Translations under genes and position numbers: made by a program
The notes under the pieces: model-generated
Told to the model about the DNA's origin: nothing
Database searches by the model: none
Seen by the model: the letters and a program-made list of their open reading frames with translations, nothing else
Assembly (NCBI GenBank): GCA_029844215.1
Contig: CM056736.1
Span: 24,365,501 to 24,429,500 of the forward strand
Direction: 5' to 3'
Origin: Przewalskia tangutica
Lineage: Eukaryota; Streptophyta; Magnoliopsida; Solanales; Solanaceae
Length of the DNA stretch: 64,000 bases
Part shown: positions 11,444 to 22,141 of the stretch, piece by piece
Layout of the letters: each line of letters starts with the position of its first letter
Position numbering within the stretch: the stretch's first letter is position 1

Positions 11444-11603
11444 TAAACACCTCTGAGGGTCCTAATATGCCTAAATGTCTTGCACAATGTACACATTTAC
11501 ATTGTGCAAGACATTTAGGCATATTAGGGCCCTCAGAGGCGTTTATATATATATAATAAACGCCTCTGAGGGCCCTAATATGCCTAAATGTCTTGCACAA
11601 TGT
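11444..11603. repeat. Three 47-bp arms in alternating orientation (foldback)
   Basis: The same 47-bp unit appears in plus orientation at 11444-11490, inverted at 11499-11545, and in plus orientation again at 11557-11603. It contains CCTCTGAGGG and GCCTAAATGTCTTGC. Spacers are 8 bp and 11 bp (TA-rich). The first two arms differ at only a couple of positions and could form a long hairpin. The partner LTR has one copy here (about 1928), so the extra copies arose in this LTR. Confidence 0.9.
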
Positions 11604-11933
11604 AAATGTGATATATATATGTATATTGGCCACACAAGGGCATCTTCCTGTCCATAACAACCTCTGTGGGCATCATTTCATTTCGGCATCTGTGGGCATG
11701 CATAATCATATTGGCCTCATTGAACATCTTCTTTTTTGTGATATCAGTACCAGTTGCAGGTGGTGATGCGTATATAATGTCTTTCCCTTTTTCCCATCCC
11801 CTACATATATATAATTCATATCATATAGTAGTGTATATAACACATGTGGGTCCAGGATAATACATGAATATAATGCAAATGCATGAATGACAATACAATA
11901 TTCCGAACCCATCAGATGACATCATATCCTTGT

Positions 11934-14321
11934 TGTAACGCCCCATTTCGAACGTAGTCGAAAACGGGATTGCCGCTACGCATGGTTTGATTCCTGAAAT
12001 TCTATTTAAGGGAGTCGCCACATAATTATTATAGTAAATTAGGACACTGAAAATGTAGCATAAAATACTACGAATGATCTCCATTTTAAAGGTCTGTGAA
12101 ACTAGGTGAGATTCTAGGTAAGGGTTCTTTATTATCCTAAAGGGAAGGGGTTAGGCACCCTAAAGGATCCGCTAACTCATGTTGTCCGTTCAAACTTAGG
12201 TTTTACAATTATTGTGCTAACATGCAATTTACAATTCTAAAGGTGTTCTAATTATTAAACTAACAAAAGGATATTTAAACTAGACATGCAAATATTTAAA
12301 TTAAATATGTATTTAACAAGATAGTAATGAAAGCAAATAAACATAAAAGATGTAATGAAGATAAATTAGCAACATTTTGCTTTTATTTCATTTTATGCGA
12401 ATGATTTAACTTTAAAGCGCCCGCACTGCAAAAGACACTTAGTAGAAGAGTTAGTAAATGATAAATAAATTACCAAACAAACACAATATATGTATATATA
12501 TAGATATATATGTAAAATATATTGTAAAAGATATATTTTTATATAGTGTGGCTCACTAGTGTTATGCCAACGATGATACTAAGACATGAAGCCAATATCG
12601 CTACTACATGGCCGACTACTTCCCGTGAACGATACTATGCATTCTCGTCTAATCTTTTCACTTTCCTCCTCGCCCACATATTCCGTCTCGCTACCACTGA
12701 GGCTCTCCAGATCGACGGATAAATCCTTCTTGGCCATGTAGTATCAAGTTCAAAATCGCTTTAATGTCAAGTCGCAGAACTTGTTCATAAATCAAGAAAA
12801 TACCAAGAGTAGTATCATATTCAAAAATCGGTTTAATAAAGTAATAAAGGGCAAAATCGCCCAAATCACCGTGGAATACCCAAAAACAAGAGCAAACAAA
12901 TAAACAAGACGCAACATAGCCTAAAATGAATACGCAGCAAGAATAATTCCAACTCAAAGAAACAAAGTTGGATCACGTTAAACGAGCAACACAATTGTTC
13001 CTAAAAGGGTATAGCCACCGTAATGTTAGTGAGCAAGATAGTGAACAATAATGGTCCCGAAGTGGGAATACCATCAACATAGCAACACGATAAACCAACC
13101 GACCGTGGACAATGGAAAATAACGAAACAAAGAACCCACGAATCAAACAAGAGGACACCACCGTAATACCAAATAACCGACAACAACGATAAAATGAAGC
13201 AACAAGGTCGCCGGAAATTTTAAAGTCCGACAACGAAACAAAAATCAAGAAACCGCGATAGATACCCAAACTAAAGCCTTCAAGGTCGCCGAGTTTTCTT
13301 TAAACTCCGCGAGATTCAAAATAAGAAATCACCCATAACCAAGATAACAAACGAAGATATGTTTAACAAAACGGAAATGGGCAGCGTTACTTCCATCGCT
13401 ATCGCCGAGCGACGCCACCCCAAATGGTTCGACGAGACGCGATTCACGGAATTGTTCGACGGCGAGACTAGCAATGACGGAAAGTAATGGTTCTCCGACA
13501 AGAATGGATGGTTCGAACATGGGTGTCGAAGGTGGCGTTGGCCACAAACTCCGGCCGTGAGTTCGCCGAGTCCGACGAGACGATGGGAGAGAAAGGGCCC
13601 CTTTAAAAATGGAAAGGCATCGTGCCCTTTAATGTATCATGTGGTCGCAGTGTTTCAAAGGGGTTCACGAGCTTGAGCTCGCTGGCGGCATGAGGCTACT
13701 GAGGAGAGGAGAAGATTGGGCTCACTCTTTTAACTCTTTTTCAAATGAAACGGGCCGAGCATACTTGATGAACGTTATACGCTCTTTAATGGGGTGATGT
13801 TTAATAAAATAGGGGGTAGAATTAGGGTTTGGTATTTTAGGGGGGAATGAAAAGTGGGGTTTGAAATTTAAAAAAGGGGAAATAAGAGGGTGTTTGGATG
13901 AAAATAAAATGGTTGGATTGGAATGATTTGGATTGGGTTCCGTACTGGACTGGTTTGACAAAATGCAACGGGTTAATTATTTAAAGAAAAATTATTTAAA
14001 AAGATGCAAAATTATTAAAATGTAAATGCCGATGCAATAATAATAAAATACAATATTTAGACACATGTTTATTGTCTAATTAAAAATAAAGCGGGATGTC
14101 AATTAATTATTTAAAGAGATGCAAAATATTATTATAATAGAAACATAATATTAACAAAAACATAATGCTTAAATAAAAATAAAAAAGATGCAATGTCATT
14201 TTGTGAATAAATAAACATAGAATATTATATAAAGTATGCAAAAATAACGATTAAAATGCGTGTGCTAAAATACTTAAAATTGCACGAAATATACAAAAAC
14301 GGGTCAAAATCGATCACAACA
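11934..14321 (-). repeat. 3' LTR of Ogr-1 (2,388 bp)
   Basis: Starts on the plus strand TGTAACGCCCCATTTCG and ends GATCACAACA. It aligns with the LTR at 17890-20315 along its whole length: the GATTGCCGCTACGCATGG word, the GGTTAGGCACCCTAAAGG block, and the closing AAATGCCGATGCAATAATA region. Small indels are frequent. No coding ORF was accepted. Several TA-rich runs occur at 12487-12550. Confidence 0.92.
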
Positions 14322-14436
14322 AGATGTCCTCTTTGTACGGAGACGATGGAAGAGTCTTCTGACAAAGACGTTGACTCAGAACCAATTTTGTCCTGCTTTA
14401 TAAACTAGAATTCAAAAGTAGTGGATGATGCAGATT

Positions 14437-14725
14437 CGTAATTGTCCCGGTTGTCGAATTATGATAACTCGGTCGTTGTGGATACTAAAAATTAAAAGCA
14501 AACCGACGCAGATTTAAAAAGTCCCAAAGGTCGAATTATGACGGTATCGATTGTTGCGATGCTAAAGTAAAAGTAAAGTCGACGCAGATTAAAAATGTCC
14601 CAAAGGTCGAATTATGATGACAATCCGTTGCGGATGTCAAAAATTAAAATCAAAGCGGAGCAGATTTAAAAATTGTCCCGTTGTCGAATTATGACGACAT
14701 CGGGTCATCAGCGCTGGCAGGATGC
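14437..14725. repeat. Tandem repeat of about 80 bp, nearly four copies
   Basis: Each unit has TTGTCCC or TGTCCCAAAGG, then GTCGAATTATGA, a TTG-rich segment, AAAATTAAAA or AAAGTAAAAG, and GACGCAGATT. Starts fall near 14437, 14517, 14596 and 14674. The block lies just inside the 3' LTR of Ogr-1. Flanking sequence at 14322-14436 and 14726-15100 is non-coding. A CAAAGAGGACATCT stretch at 14322-14335 (minus strand) is a weak polypurine candidate. Confidence 0.8.
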
Positions 14726-15149
14726 CGGAGGAGAGCGGATCGACATTCGAGGTACAAATTGCTTGGTCACGTAGAGTAGAGTTCCACGCCAGGCTCTCGC
14801 TCCGTATGCTAAGACTTAAACAAACGTTAGTGCATAATCAAGTAAGGCAAATGATAACGCATGAATTTATATGCAATGTAAATCGTTGAGTATAAAAATG
14901 CTATCCGCGAAAATGTGACGCCGCCGCAAATGCCGTGGATTTCGCCGCATTTAACGTGTTGCGATTGCGGAACGCGATATGTTGTCCTTTGCCGCAATCG
15001 CCCTCGTAGACTAAAGCTCAAGAAAGAGTTAGTGCATAATCGCTAAGACAGCAGTAATAAAGCATGAATAAGAAACGCAATTTCGAGTATAGAAATCGCC
15101 CTCGCGAAGACGTGATACGTCACGATAGCGCCATTTTCGGACTTGTTGC

Positions 15150-16170
15150 AGCCGATAACGCCGTTGTTCGACGTGTTACCGGGCGCCGCTGCAGACGCAC
15201 GCCGCCGGGCGCCGCTGCGTGGACTTGCCGGCCGATAACGCCGCTGTTCGGACGTGCCGCTGGCGCCGCGGCGTAGACTTGCCGCTCGATAACGCCGCTG
15301 CACGGACGATTGCCGCCGGCGCCGCTGCGAGGACTCGCTGTGCTGATAACGCCGCTGTTCGGACGTGGGCCGCCGGGCCGCTGCATGGACTTCTGCGGCC
15401 GATAACGCCGCCGCTCGGACGTATTGCGCCGGGCGCTGCTGAGACGCACGCCGGCGATGTCGCCGCCGACATAACGCCGCTAACGCCATCGCGTAGACTT
15501 GTTGCGGCCGATAACGCCGCTGCACGGACGTGTTGCCGCCGCATCGCTGCATGGACTTGCCGCGGCCGATATCGCCGCGTTCGGACATATCGCCGGGCGC
15601 CGCTGCGTAGACGCACGCCGATGATGTCGCCGTTCGACATAACGCCGCTAACATCATTGCGTAGACTTGTTGCGGCCGATAACGCCGTTGTCCGACGTGC
15701 CGCCGGGCGCCGCTGGCGCGCAGACGCACGCCGACGGTGTCGCCGCCGACACACGCCGATAACGCCGCTGTTCGGACGCGTTGCCGGGCGCCGCCGCACG
15801 CACGCCGACGGTGTCGCCGCCGGACATACGCCGATAACGCCGCCGCTCGACGTGTTGCCGCCGGCGCCGCTGCACGCACGCCGACGGTGTCGCCGCCGAC
15901 ACAATGTTGATAACGCCGCTTCGGACGTGTTGCCGGGCGCCGCTGAGTAGACGCAATGCTAACGGTGTCGCACCGACACACGCCGATAACGCCGCGTTCG
16001 GACGTGTTGCCGGGCGCCGCTGCGTGACGCAATGCTAACGGTGTCGCCGCTCGACACACGCCGATAACGCCGCCGTTCGGACGTGCCGGCCGGGCGCCGC
16101 TGCAGACGCACGCCGATGGTGTCGCTTCGACACACGCCGATAACGCCGCTGTTCGGACGTACGCCGCCTG
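15150..16170. repeat. GC-rich minisatellite, about 16 units of 55-77 bp
   Basis: A strongly G+C-rich array in otherwise A+T-rich DNA. The core GATAACGCCGCTGTTCGGACGT recurs about 16 times with variants. It is followed by TTGCCGGGCGCCGCTGC and then by either GTAGACTTGC (short unit, about 57 bp) or AGACGCACGCCGACGGTGTC (long unit, about 75 bp). Short units lead at the left and long units at the right. Arg/Ala-rich reading frames cross the array on both strands, up to 338 codons. They reflect the repeat, not a gene. Confidence 0.9.
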
Positions 16171-16328
16171 TAGAATAAATGCTCCTGCAAGCTAAGCTTG
16201 AGAAAAACGTTAGTGTATACCTGCTTAAACGAAATGATAAGTACATATGAGAAGTGCAATTTTATGGGTAGAAATGTCATCCCTGATACGCCCGATGAAT
16301 ACTGAGATGTTTCCCTTGCATGGACGTG

Positions 16329-17010
16329 CTAAACGCTGCAACTGTCGAATTGCCAAGATGCCTTTGTTGGGCGTGACGCGCGAGTTGCCAATTTGACTTT
16401 ATGCCCGAGTTGATGCGCTAGGTTTTGTTGCGGACCTCTGAACTTTGACTGCTGATTATTGATGCCCCTTTTCCGCTGCTGCTGCTTTTGCTGCGGACTT
16501 TGGATTGTTGTCATCCTCTTCCTTTGTTGCTTTTTGCTGCTTCTGCTAATACGAAGAAATTTTTCGCCGTATTTTCTGTTTCGGCTATTGCACTTTCTGC
16601 TTCTGTTAATATGAAAAGACCTGCGCTAAAAGAAAATTTGTGAGTTTTGGGGAGGGTCGATTCGTATTTGACTTCGCCGCCTTGTTCCTTGGCATCTGCG
16701 TTCGACTGCTTTGGACTTGCAATCCTCCGGTTTCCTACATTGTCCCATTTGAAAAGGTGTCCGCCTAAAGCTGGTCTCAAATGTAGTTGCTTGATGTAGT
16801 GATGTTTCGGGCCTTCGATTTCGGCCGTAGGGTTGCCATTTGTCGCAGAATCGGGCGAGGTGCTCGATCGGATCTACGCCGCTTTTCTCGAGACCCTGCT
16901 TATAGGAACCAAGACAGTTCGACTGCTCGCTCAAATGCCTCGGATCGGTCATGTCATTGGCCGTGCCTTTGATCTTGCGAAATATTGATGCTCCCATTGC
17001 TTAGTCAAAT
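16329..17010 (-). pseudogene. Possible gag remnant of Ogr-1 (unassigned)
   Basis: Overlapping minus-strand frames of 60-123 codons lie where gag would be expected, between the minisatellite and the 5' leader. One begins MGASIFRKIKGTANDMTD and is rich in Arg, Lys and Gln further on. I do not recognise a named domain, and no zinc knuckle is visible. The frames shift among themselves, which suggests decay. Assignment rests on position only. Confidence 0.3.
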
Positions 17011-17869
17011 ACAAATCGACCTTTGGGGAGATGATAAATCTTTCTAAAATGCAACAAACGGTGTTAGCATAAAGCACATAATTTGCGTGTATGTAGCGGA
17101 TATATCGCATATAGCACATTCAAACGCTTTCCTAACACGCAGGGACCTCTTTATGCGAGGTAAGCAAACGCCACTTATGCGAGATTATGATGGATTTGTC
17201 CAAGTCGCCCAACTATAATGCCTTTGTTGGAAATGGCGACCAAACGACGGTGCACTTTTCCCAATTTCGGCATGTCATGATTAGGCTTGGATTTATGCAT
17301 CATTGCCACGCTACACATAATACGGTTGGTCGTTGGGTTGAGAAATCCGTCGACAAGTTTGGTGTCTTCCTAATTGTGGTGTCGATGCCAGGACCAACCC
17401 ACCTAAGGTAAATGCACGCATGCCCTAAAATAAGGGTGGTATAGCTTCATCTTAAGTTTCTAAGATTTGGCTTTTCTAGACGCAAGGTTCCCGAGCGGAC
17501 AACTCGAGTGAGAAGGCTACGCGGTGATCGCATTTAACCGATCTAACTCACAGCGCCCAACTCTGCTAAAAATTTGGATTTTTTTTTTTTTTTGAAAGAA
17601 ATTTGCGGGTGCGCGAAGCACACCAGCGCGTGAGTGTGTGATAGTGTGAATTTTCCAGAATGGAAGAAATATGAGCGGAATGTCAGTTTAAGGAAAGCGG
17701 TAACAAATAGCAGTTAATACAATATGCAAATATTTATATGTAAAGTAGAATAATTTAGACAAATCATAAAAGCAAATGAATGTAAAACACAGAAGAAGCA
17801 ATTTTAAGCAGATAAGAAAAATAAAGCACAGTAAATAACCTATGTTTGTTATGGTTAAGAACCTAAATA
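17011..17869 (-). other. Ogr-1 5' leader, non-coding
   Basis: This lies between the possible gag remnant and the primer site. It holds a T-run at 17579-17593 and no convincing ORF; a 74-codon plus-strand frame at 17187-17411 has no recognisable motif. Long leaders are usual in Ogre-like elements. Confidence 0.5.
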
Positions 17870-17887
17870 TCCCCAGTGGAGTCGCCA
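17870..17887 (-). promoter_or_regulatory. Ogr-1 primer-binding site (tRNA-Arg type)
   Basis: On the minus strand the 18 bases read TGGCGACTCCACTGGGGA, two bases from the LTR edge. From memory this resembles the tRNA-Arg primer site used by Ogre and other Tat-lineage elements. It fixes the minus-strand orientation and makes the right-hand LTR the 5' one. Confidence 0.8.
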
Positions 17888-17889
17888 TC

Positions 17890-20315
17890 TGTAACGCCCC
17901 ATTTTCAACCGGAGCCGGAAACGGGATTGCCGCTACGCATGGTTTGATTCCTGAAATGCTATTTAAGGGAGTCGCCACATAATTATTATAGTGAATTAGG
18001 ACACTGAAAATGTAGCATAAAATACTACGAATGATCTCCATTTTAAAGGTCTGTGAAACTAGGTGAGATTCTAGGTAAGGGTTCTTTATTATCCTAAAGG
18101 GAAGGGGTTAGGCACCCTAAAGGATCCGCTAACTTGCGGTTGTCCGTTCAAACTTAGGTTTTACAATTATTGTGCTAACATGCAATTTACAATTCTAAAG
18201 GTGTTCTAATTATTAAACTAACAAAAGGATATTTAAACTAGACATGCAAATATTTAAATTAAATATGTATTTAACAAGATAGTAATGAAAGCAAATAAAC
18301 ATAAAAGATGTAATGAAGATAAATTAGCAACATTTTGCTTTTATTTCATTTTATGCGAATGATTTAACTTTGAAGTGCCTCAAGAATTTTAAGACACTTA
18401 GTAGAAGAGTTAGTAAATGATAAATAAATTACCAAACAAACACAATATATGTATATATATAGATATATATGTAAAATATATTGTAAAAGATATATTTTTA
18501 TATAGTGTGGGCTCAGCTAGTGTTATGCCAAGGATACTAAGACATGAGAAGCCAATATCGCTACGGCGGCGGTCGACTCGCCTCCCGGTGAACGATACTA
18601 TGCATTCTCGTCTAATCTTTTCACTTTCCTCCTCGCCCACATATTAGTCTCGCTACCACGGAGGCCTCGGATCGACGGATAAATCCTTCTTGGCGATGTA
18701 GTATCAAGTTCAAAATCAGTTTAATGTCAAGTGCAGTAACTTGTTCATAAATCAGTAAAATACCAAGAGTAGTATCATATTCAAAAATCAGTTTAATAAA
18801 GTAATAAAGGGCAAAATCGTCCAAATCACCGTGGAATACCCAAAAACAGTAGCAAACAACGAAACAGTACGCAACATAGCCTAAAATGAATACGCGATGA
18901 ATAATTCCAACCCAAAGCCAAAGATGGTTGGATCACGTGAAACGAGCAACACAATTGTTCCTAAAAGGGTATAGCCAATGTAATGTTAGTGAGCAAGATA
19001 GTGAACAACAATGGTCCCCGAAGTGGGAATACCATCAACATAGCAACACGATAAACCAACCGATTCTGGACAATGGAAAATAACGAAACAAAGAACCCAT
19101 GAACCACAACAAGAGGACATCCACCGTAATGTCAAATAACCGACAACAACGATAAAATGAAGTTAACAAGGTCGCCGGAAATTTTAAAGTCCGACAACGA
19201 AAACAAAAATCGAAACCGCGATAGATACCCAAACTAAAGCCTTCAAGGTCGCGGAGTTTTCTTTTAAACTCGGCGAGATTTAAAATAAGAAATCGATCCA
19301 TAACCAAGATAACAAACGAAGATATAAGCCGAACAAAGCGGGAAATGGGCGTCACTTCCACGCGCTATCGCCGAGCGACGCCACCCGATGGTGGTTCGAC
19401 GGAGACGGCGATTCGGAATTGTTCGACGGCGAGACTAGCGACGGGAAAGTAATGGTTCTCCGACAAGCGATGGATGGTTGAGCGATGGGGTGTCGGCGGA
19501 AGGTGGTATTCTTTGTCAAACTCCGTCGTGAGTTCGCGAGTCGACGAGACGATGGGAGAGAAAGGGCCCCTTAAAAATGGAAAGATCGGTGCCCTTTAAT
19601 GTATTGCGTGGCTGCATGTGTTTCAAGGGGGTTCGCCGGAGCTTGGAGCTCCGTGGCAGCGAGGCGAGGAGAAGAGGAGAAGATTGGGCTCAGCCCCTTT
19701 TTTAACTCCTTTTCTGAAATGAAAAATGGGTGATATCTTGAGCGTTGTGACGTTGCCCTTCTTTTAAAGGGATGTTTAATAAAATAGGGGGTAGAATTAG
19801 GGTTTGGTATTTTAGGGGGGAATGAAAAGTGGGGTTTGAAATTTAAAAAATGGGGGGGGGGGGGAAATAAGAGGGGGTGTTTGGATGAAAATAAAAATGG
19901 TGTTGGATTGGAATGATTTGGATTGGGTTCCGTACTGGACTGGTTTGACAAAATGCAACGCGGGTTAATTATTTAAAGAAAAATTATTTAAAAAGATGCA
20001 AAATTATTAAAATGCAAATGCCGATGCAATAATAATAGAATACAATATTTAGACACATGTTTAATGTCTAATTAAAATTAAAGCGGGATGTCAATTAATT
20101 ATTTAAAGAGATGCAAAATATTATTATAATAGAAACATAATATTAACAAAAACATAATGCTTAAATAAAAATAAAAAGATGCAATGTCATTTTGTGAATA
20201 AATAAACATAGAATATTATATAAAATATGCAAAAATAACGATTAAAATGCGGTGTGCTAAAATACTTAAAATTGCACGAAATATACAAAAAACGGGTCAA
20301 AATTGACTGTCAACA
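17890..20315 (-). repeat. 5' LTR of Ogr-1 (2,426 bp)
   Basis: Plus-strand start TGTAACGCCCCATTTTC and end GACTGTCAACA, followed by the CTTGT target duplication. Compared with the 3' LTR it has a nine-base G run at about 19853-19863 and differs at many sites in 19330-19540, so the pair is not very recent. No gene was accepted within it. Confidence 0.92.
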
Positions 20316-21301
20316 CTTGTACCTTCGGCTAACATTTGAGAATCTTAAATCTTTCCCATATACCTCAATAAGGAGTTGGGAACATAATTAGACATGTTTT
20401 TAACAGAGAAATCAATAACATGAATATCTTCAACTACTAAGAGTAGAACAATTTATGGAACAATATCACGGTTACGTTTCGTTACATGGAACATGACAAA
20501 AGAAAGAAGAATTTTCATTAACATACCTTTTTATTTCAATTTCCTACTTGTTGCTGTAACCAATCTCCTACATGCTTCAATCTTATATTCCAAGAACTAC
20601 TCTTCGAAAAAAGACCAGGTTAAAAGCGCGATAAACTGGAACAACGAGATCAAAGTGGTCCGCATAATTCATATGTTGTTCTTGACAAAATTTACACTTT
20701 GCCTCCTCAAAATTGGAGCTCACGTTGATATGAAGAGACAACATTTTCACGTTTCTTGCTGCTTCATGAAGTTATCATATTGTAGCATCTCATTTCTTAT
20801 GTAAAAAGATGATAAAAATGAAACAATGTACTTAAAGACACCTTTTTGTGTTTTACACGTGTAACTATGTGATGTTTTCCTTTAATAGTCATCATTTAAG
20901 ATGCCACATCCACCTTTGCACGCATACTAGTCCACTTGGTGCCCATCTATCCATAGAACACGTGGATTATGCCTACGTAATATTTATCCAATAATCTTAA
21001 TTAATTCCTCAATCTCAATTCACTTAAATAACGAATTATTTTAACATAATGCACATACCCATTATCATAATCACGTGGTATAACACTAGTCCATAGCCTA
21101 ATTTTACAAACACCAAATATTATTTCCAATTCCCGTCGCTACACTTATTAAGACCTAAATTATTTCGGGACCACATTCGTTTACATAATAAGCTCTTCAT
21201 TTGCGTACGTGAATATGACATAAATCCTCCAACACTCGAGTCTATTTACATACGCCTAGCTATTCAAATCATGACCCGAAAGTACGGAATGCCACACAAA
21301 A

Positions 21302-21412
21302 TTATGCACCTATTAACATTTAAATTCTATGCATCTAATCACATAGATGTCTTAAATTCCACATAGATAAAATCAAAGTGCATGAACTTATAATATTCAA
21401 AATTATATTTTC
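21302..21412 (-). repeat. LTR of the base element, right part
   Basis: Continues the LTR broken by Gyp-1 at 1365. It ends ATATTTTCAACA and is followed at once by CTCCCCCTTAATTTTT, which on the minus strand is a purine tract leading into an LTR start. This LTR is therefore the 3' LTR for the unit to its right and the 5' LTR (with primer site) for the unit to its left. Confidence 0.7.
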
Positions 21413-21795
21413 AACACTCCCCCTTAATTTTTAATTTTTATTGTCATATCGATCCTTCATCGTTTTTGATGATTTGTGCTTAATTTCCAATGCATCCTCT
21501 TTGTGTACGCCTTCCAAATTTGTCTCAATTTTTTTTCTAACTTTTGTCTTTTACAAACACAAACTATGTGAAGGCTTTTTCTCGTCTTCTTTATTATCTT
21601 GTGAAGTCCTTCAAGACTCACACCTTCTCGAAGGGTAGTTCTTCTCTTCAAAAATCTGAAGAATTTACTCTTCTTTTATAAATAGGCAGCCTCTCAACAG
21701 GTCCTCAAATTCGGAGACACACCTTCAATGGAGATTGCCAAAATCTTCACTTTTATACCTTTCAGGATCGAACCAACACTTTGATCCTATTTGAA
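21413..21795 (-). other. Short internal region of the base LTR element
   Basis: About 380 bp lies between two LTR copies, with a polypurine tract at the left edge (plus-strand CTCCCCCTT) and a degenerate iMet-like primer site at the right (about 21776-21795). A Lys/Arg-rich frame of 64 codons on the minus strand (21457-21651) has no recognised domain. The size fits a TRIM-like or internally deleted element. Confidence 0.5.
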
Positions 21796-22141
21796 TAAAA
21801 TATAAGACGGTCCCTTGATAATATCATAGGGCATAAAGAGGATGGAAGAGAGAGATAGATATCGTGCTCATTCTATACAATATAAAACTTCTCTTACATA
21901 ATATTCTTTCAAAGGGGACTTATATAGGTGCTAATAGAATCTTCTAGAATTACACCTATTAAGTACGTTCATACACACACTTAAATCTAACCAGATTGAT
22001 ACCTTAAAAGTCATTTAGATAATACAAAAAACAATGAACTTAGATAACATGAAAATCAGGCACCTAGATATTCTAAAAGTCATGGTTAACATCAAACATG
22101 CATCTTGTCATTCTAAAATATTCAAAATTGTATTTCTAACA
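21796..22141 (-). repeat. Second LTR copy of the base element
   Basis: About 345 bp that aligns with the split LTR (1144-1364 plus 21302-21412) and ends ATTGTATTTCTAACA. Divergence is clear, including several indels, so this pair is older than Gyp-1. No target duplication could be confirmed at its right edge. Confidence 0.6.

Larger units (their letters stand above)
11934..20315 (-). mobile_element. Ogr-1: non-autonomous Tat/Ogre-like LTR element
   Basis: An 8,382-bp element with TG...CA ends and a CTTGT target duplication (11929-11933 and 20316-20320) inside the 5' LTR of Gyp-1. LTRs are 11934-14321 (3') and 17890-20315 (5'). The primer site matches tRNA-Arg, as in Ogre/Tat elements. The 3.6-kb interior has no recognisable protease, reverse transcriptase or integrase. 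It holds only possible gag traces, one 80-bp repeat block and a large GC-rich minisatellite near the 3' end. It could have moved only with enzymes supplied in trans. Confidence 0.85.
1365..21296 (-). mobile_element. Gyp-1: complete-ended Ty3/gypsy chromovirus, nested
   Basis: This is an LTR retrotransposon on the minus strand, flanked by a perfect CAAAA target duplication (1360-1364 and 21297-21301). In its own 5' to 3' order it has a 5' LTR (right side), a tRNA-iMet primer site (9513-9524), gag, protease, reverse transcriptase, RNase H, integrase, a chromodomain-like C-terminus, a polypurine tract (4367-4380) and a 3' LTR (1365-4364). The domain order RT-RH-IN marks Ty3/gypsy. The integrase tail of the VRKLR...VKVLWRN...MTWE type suits the Tekay/Del chromovirus lineage. 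Every domain carries stops or frameshifts, so it is dead. Removing the nested Ogr-1 and its extra TSD copy leaves about 11.5 kb. Confidence 0.92.
9529..21296 (-). repeat. 5' LTR of Gyp-1, interrupted and chimeric
   Basis: The inner edge (plus-strand TGTCACGACCC) is at 9529 beside the primer site. The outer edge (minus-strand TGTGGCATTCCG) is at 21296. It has three parts: 9529-9600 matches the partner LTR; 9601-10589 comes from a different LTR subfamily; and 10590-11933 plus 20316-21296 matches the partner again. Ogr-1 interrupts it at 11934-20315. Confidence 0.85.

Noticed and set aside
15043..16059. 338-codon Arg/Ala-rich minus-strand ORF and overlapping ORFs on both strands
   Set aside because: G+C-rich tandem repeats lack stop codons in several frames. 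The frames have no domain and drift between units, so they reflect the minisatellite.
15150..16170. CRISPR-like regular array
   Set aside because: Units are contiguous variants with no unique spacers, in a plant retroelement.
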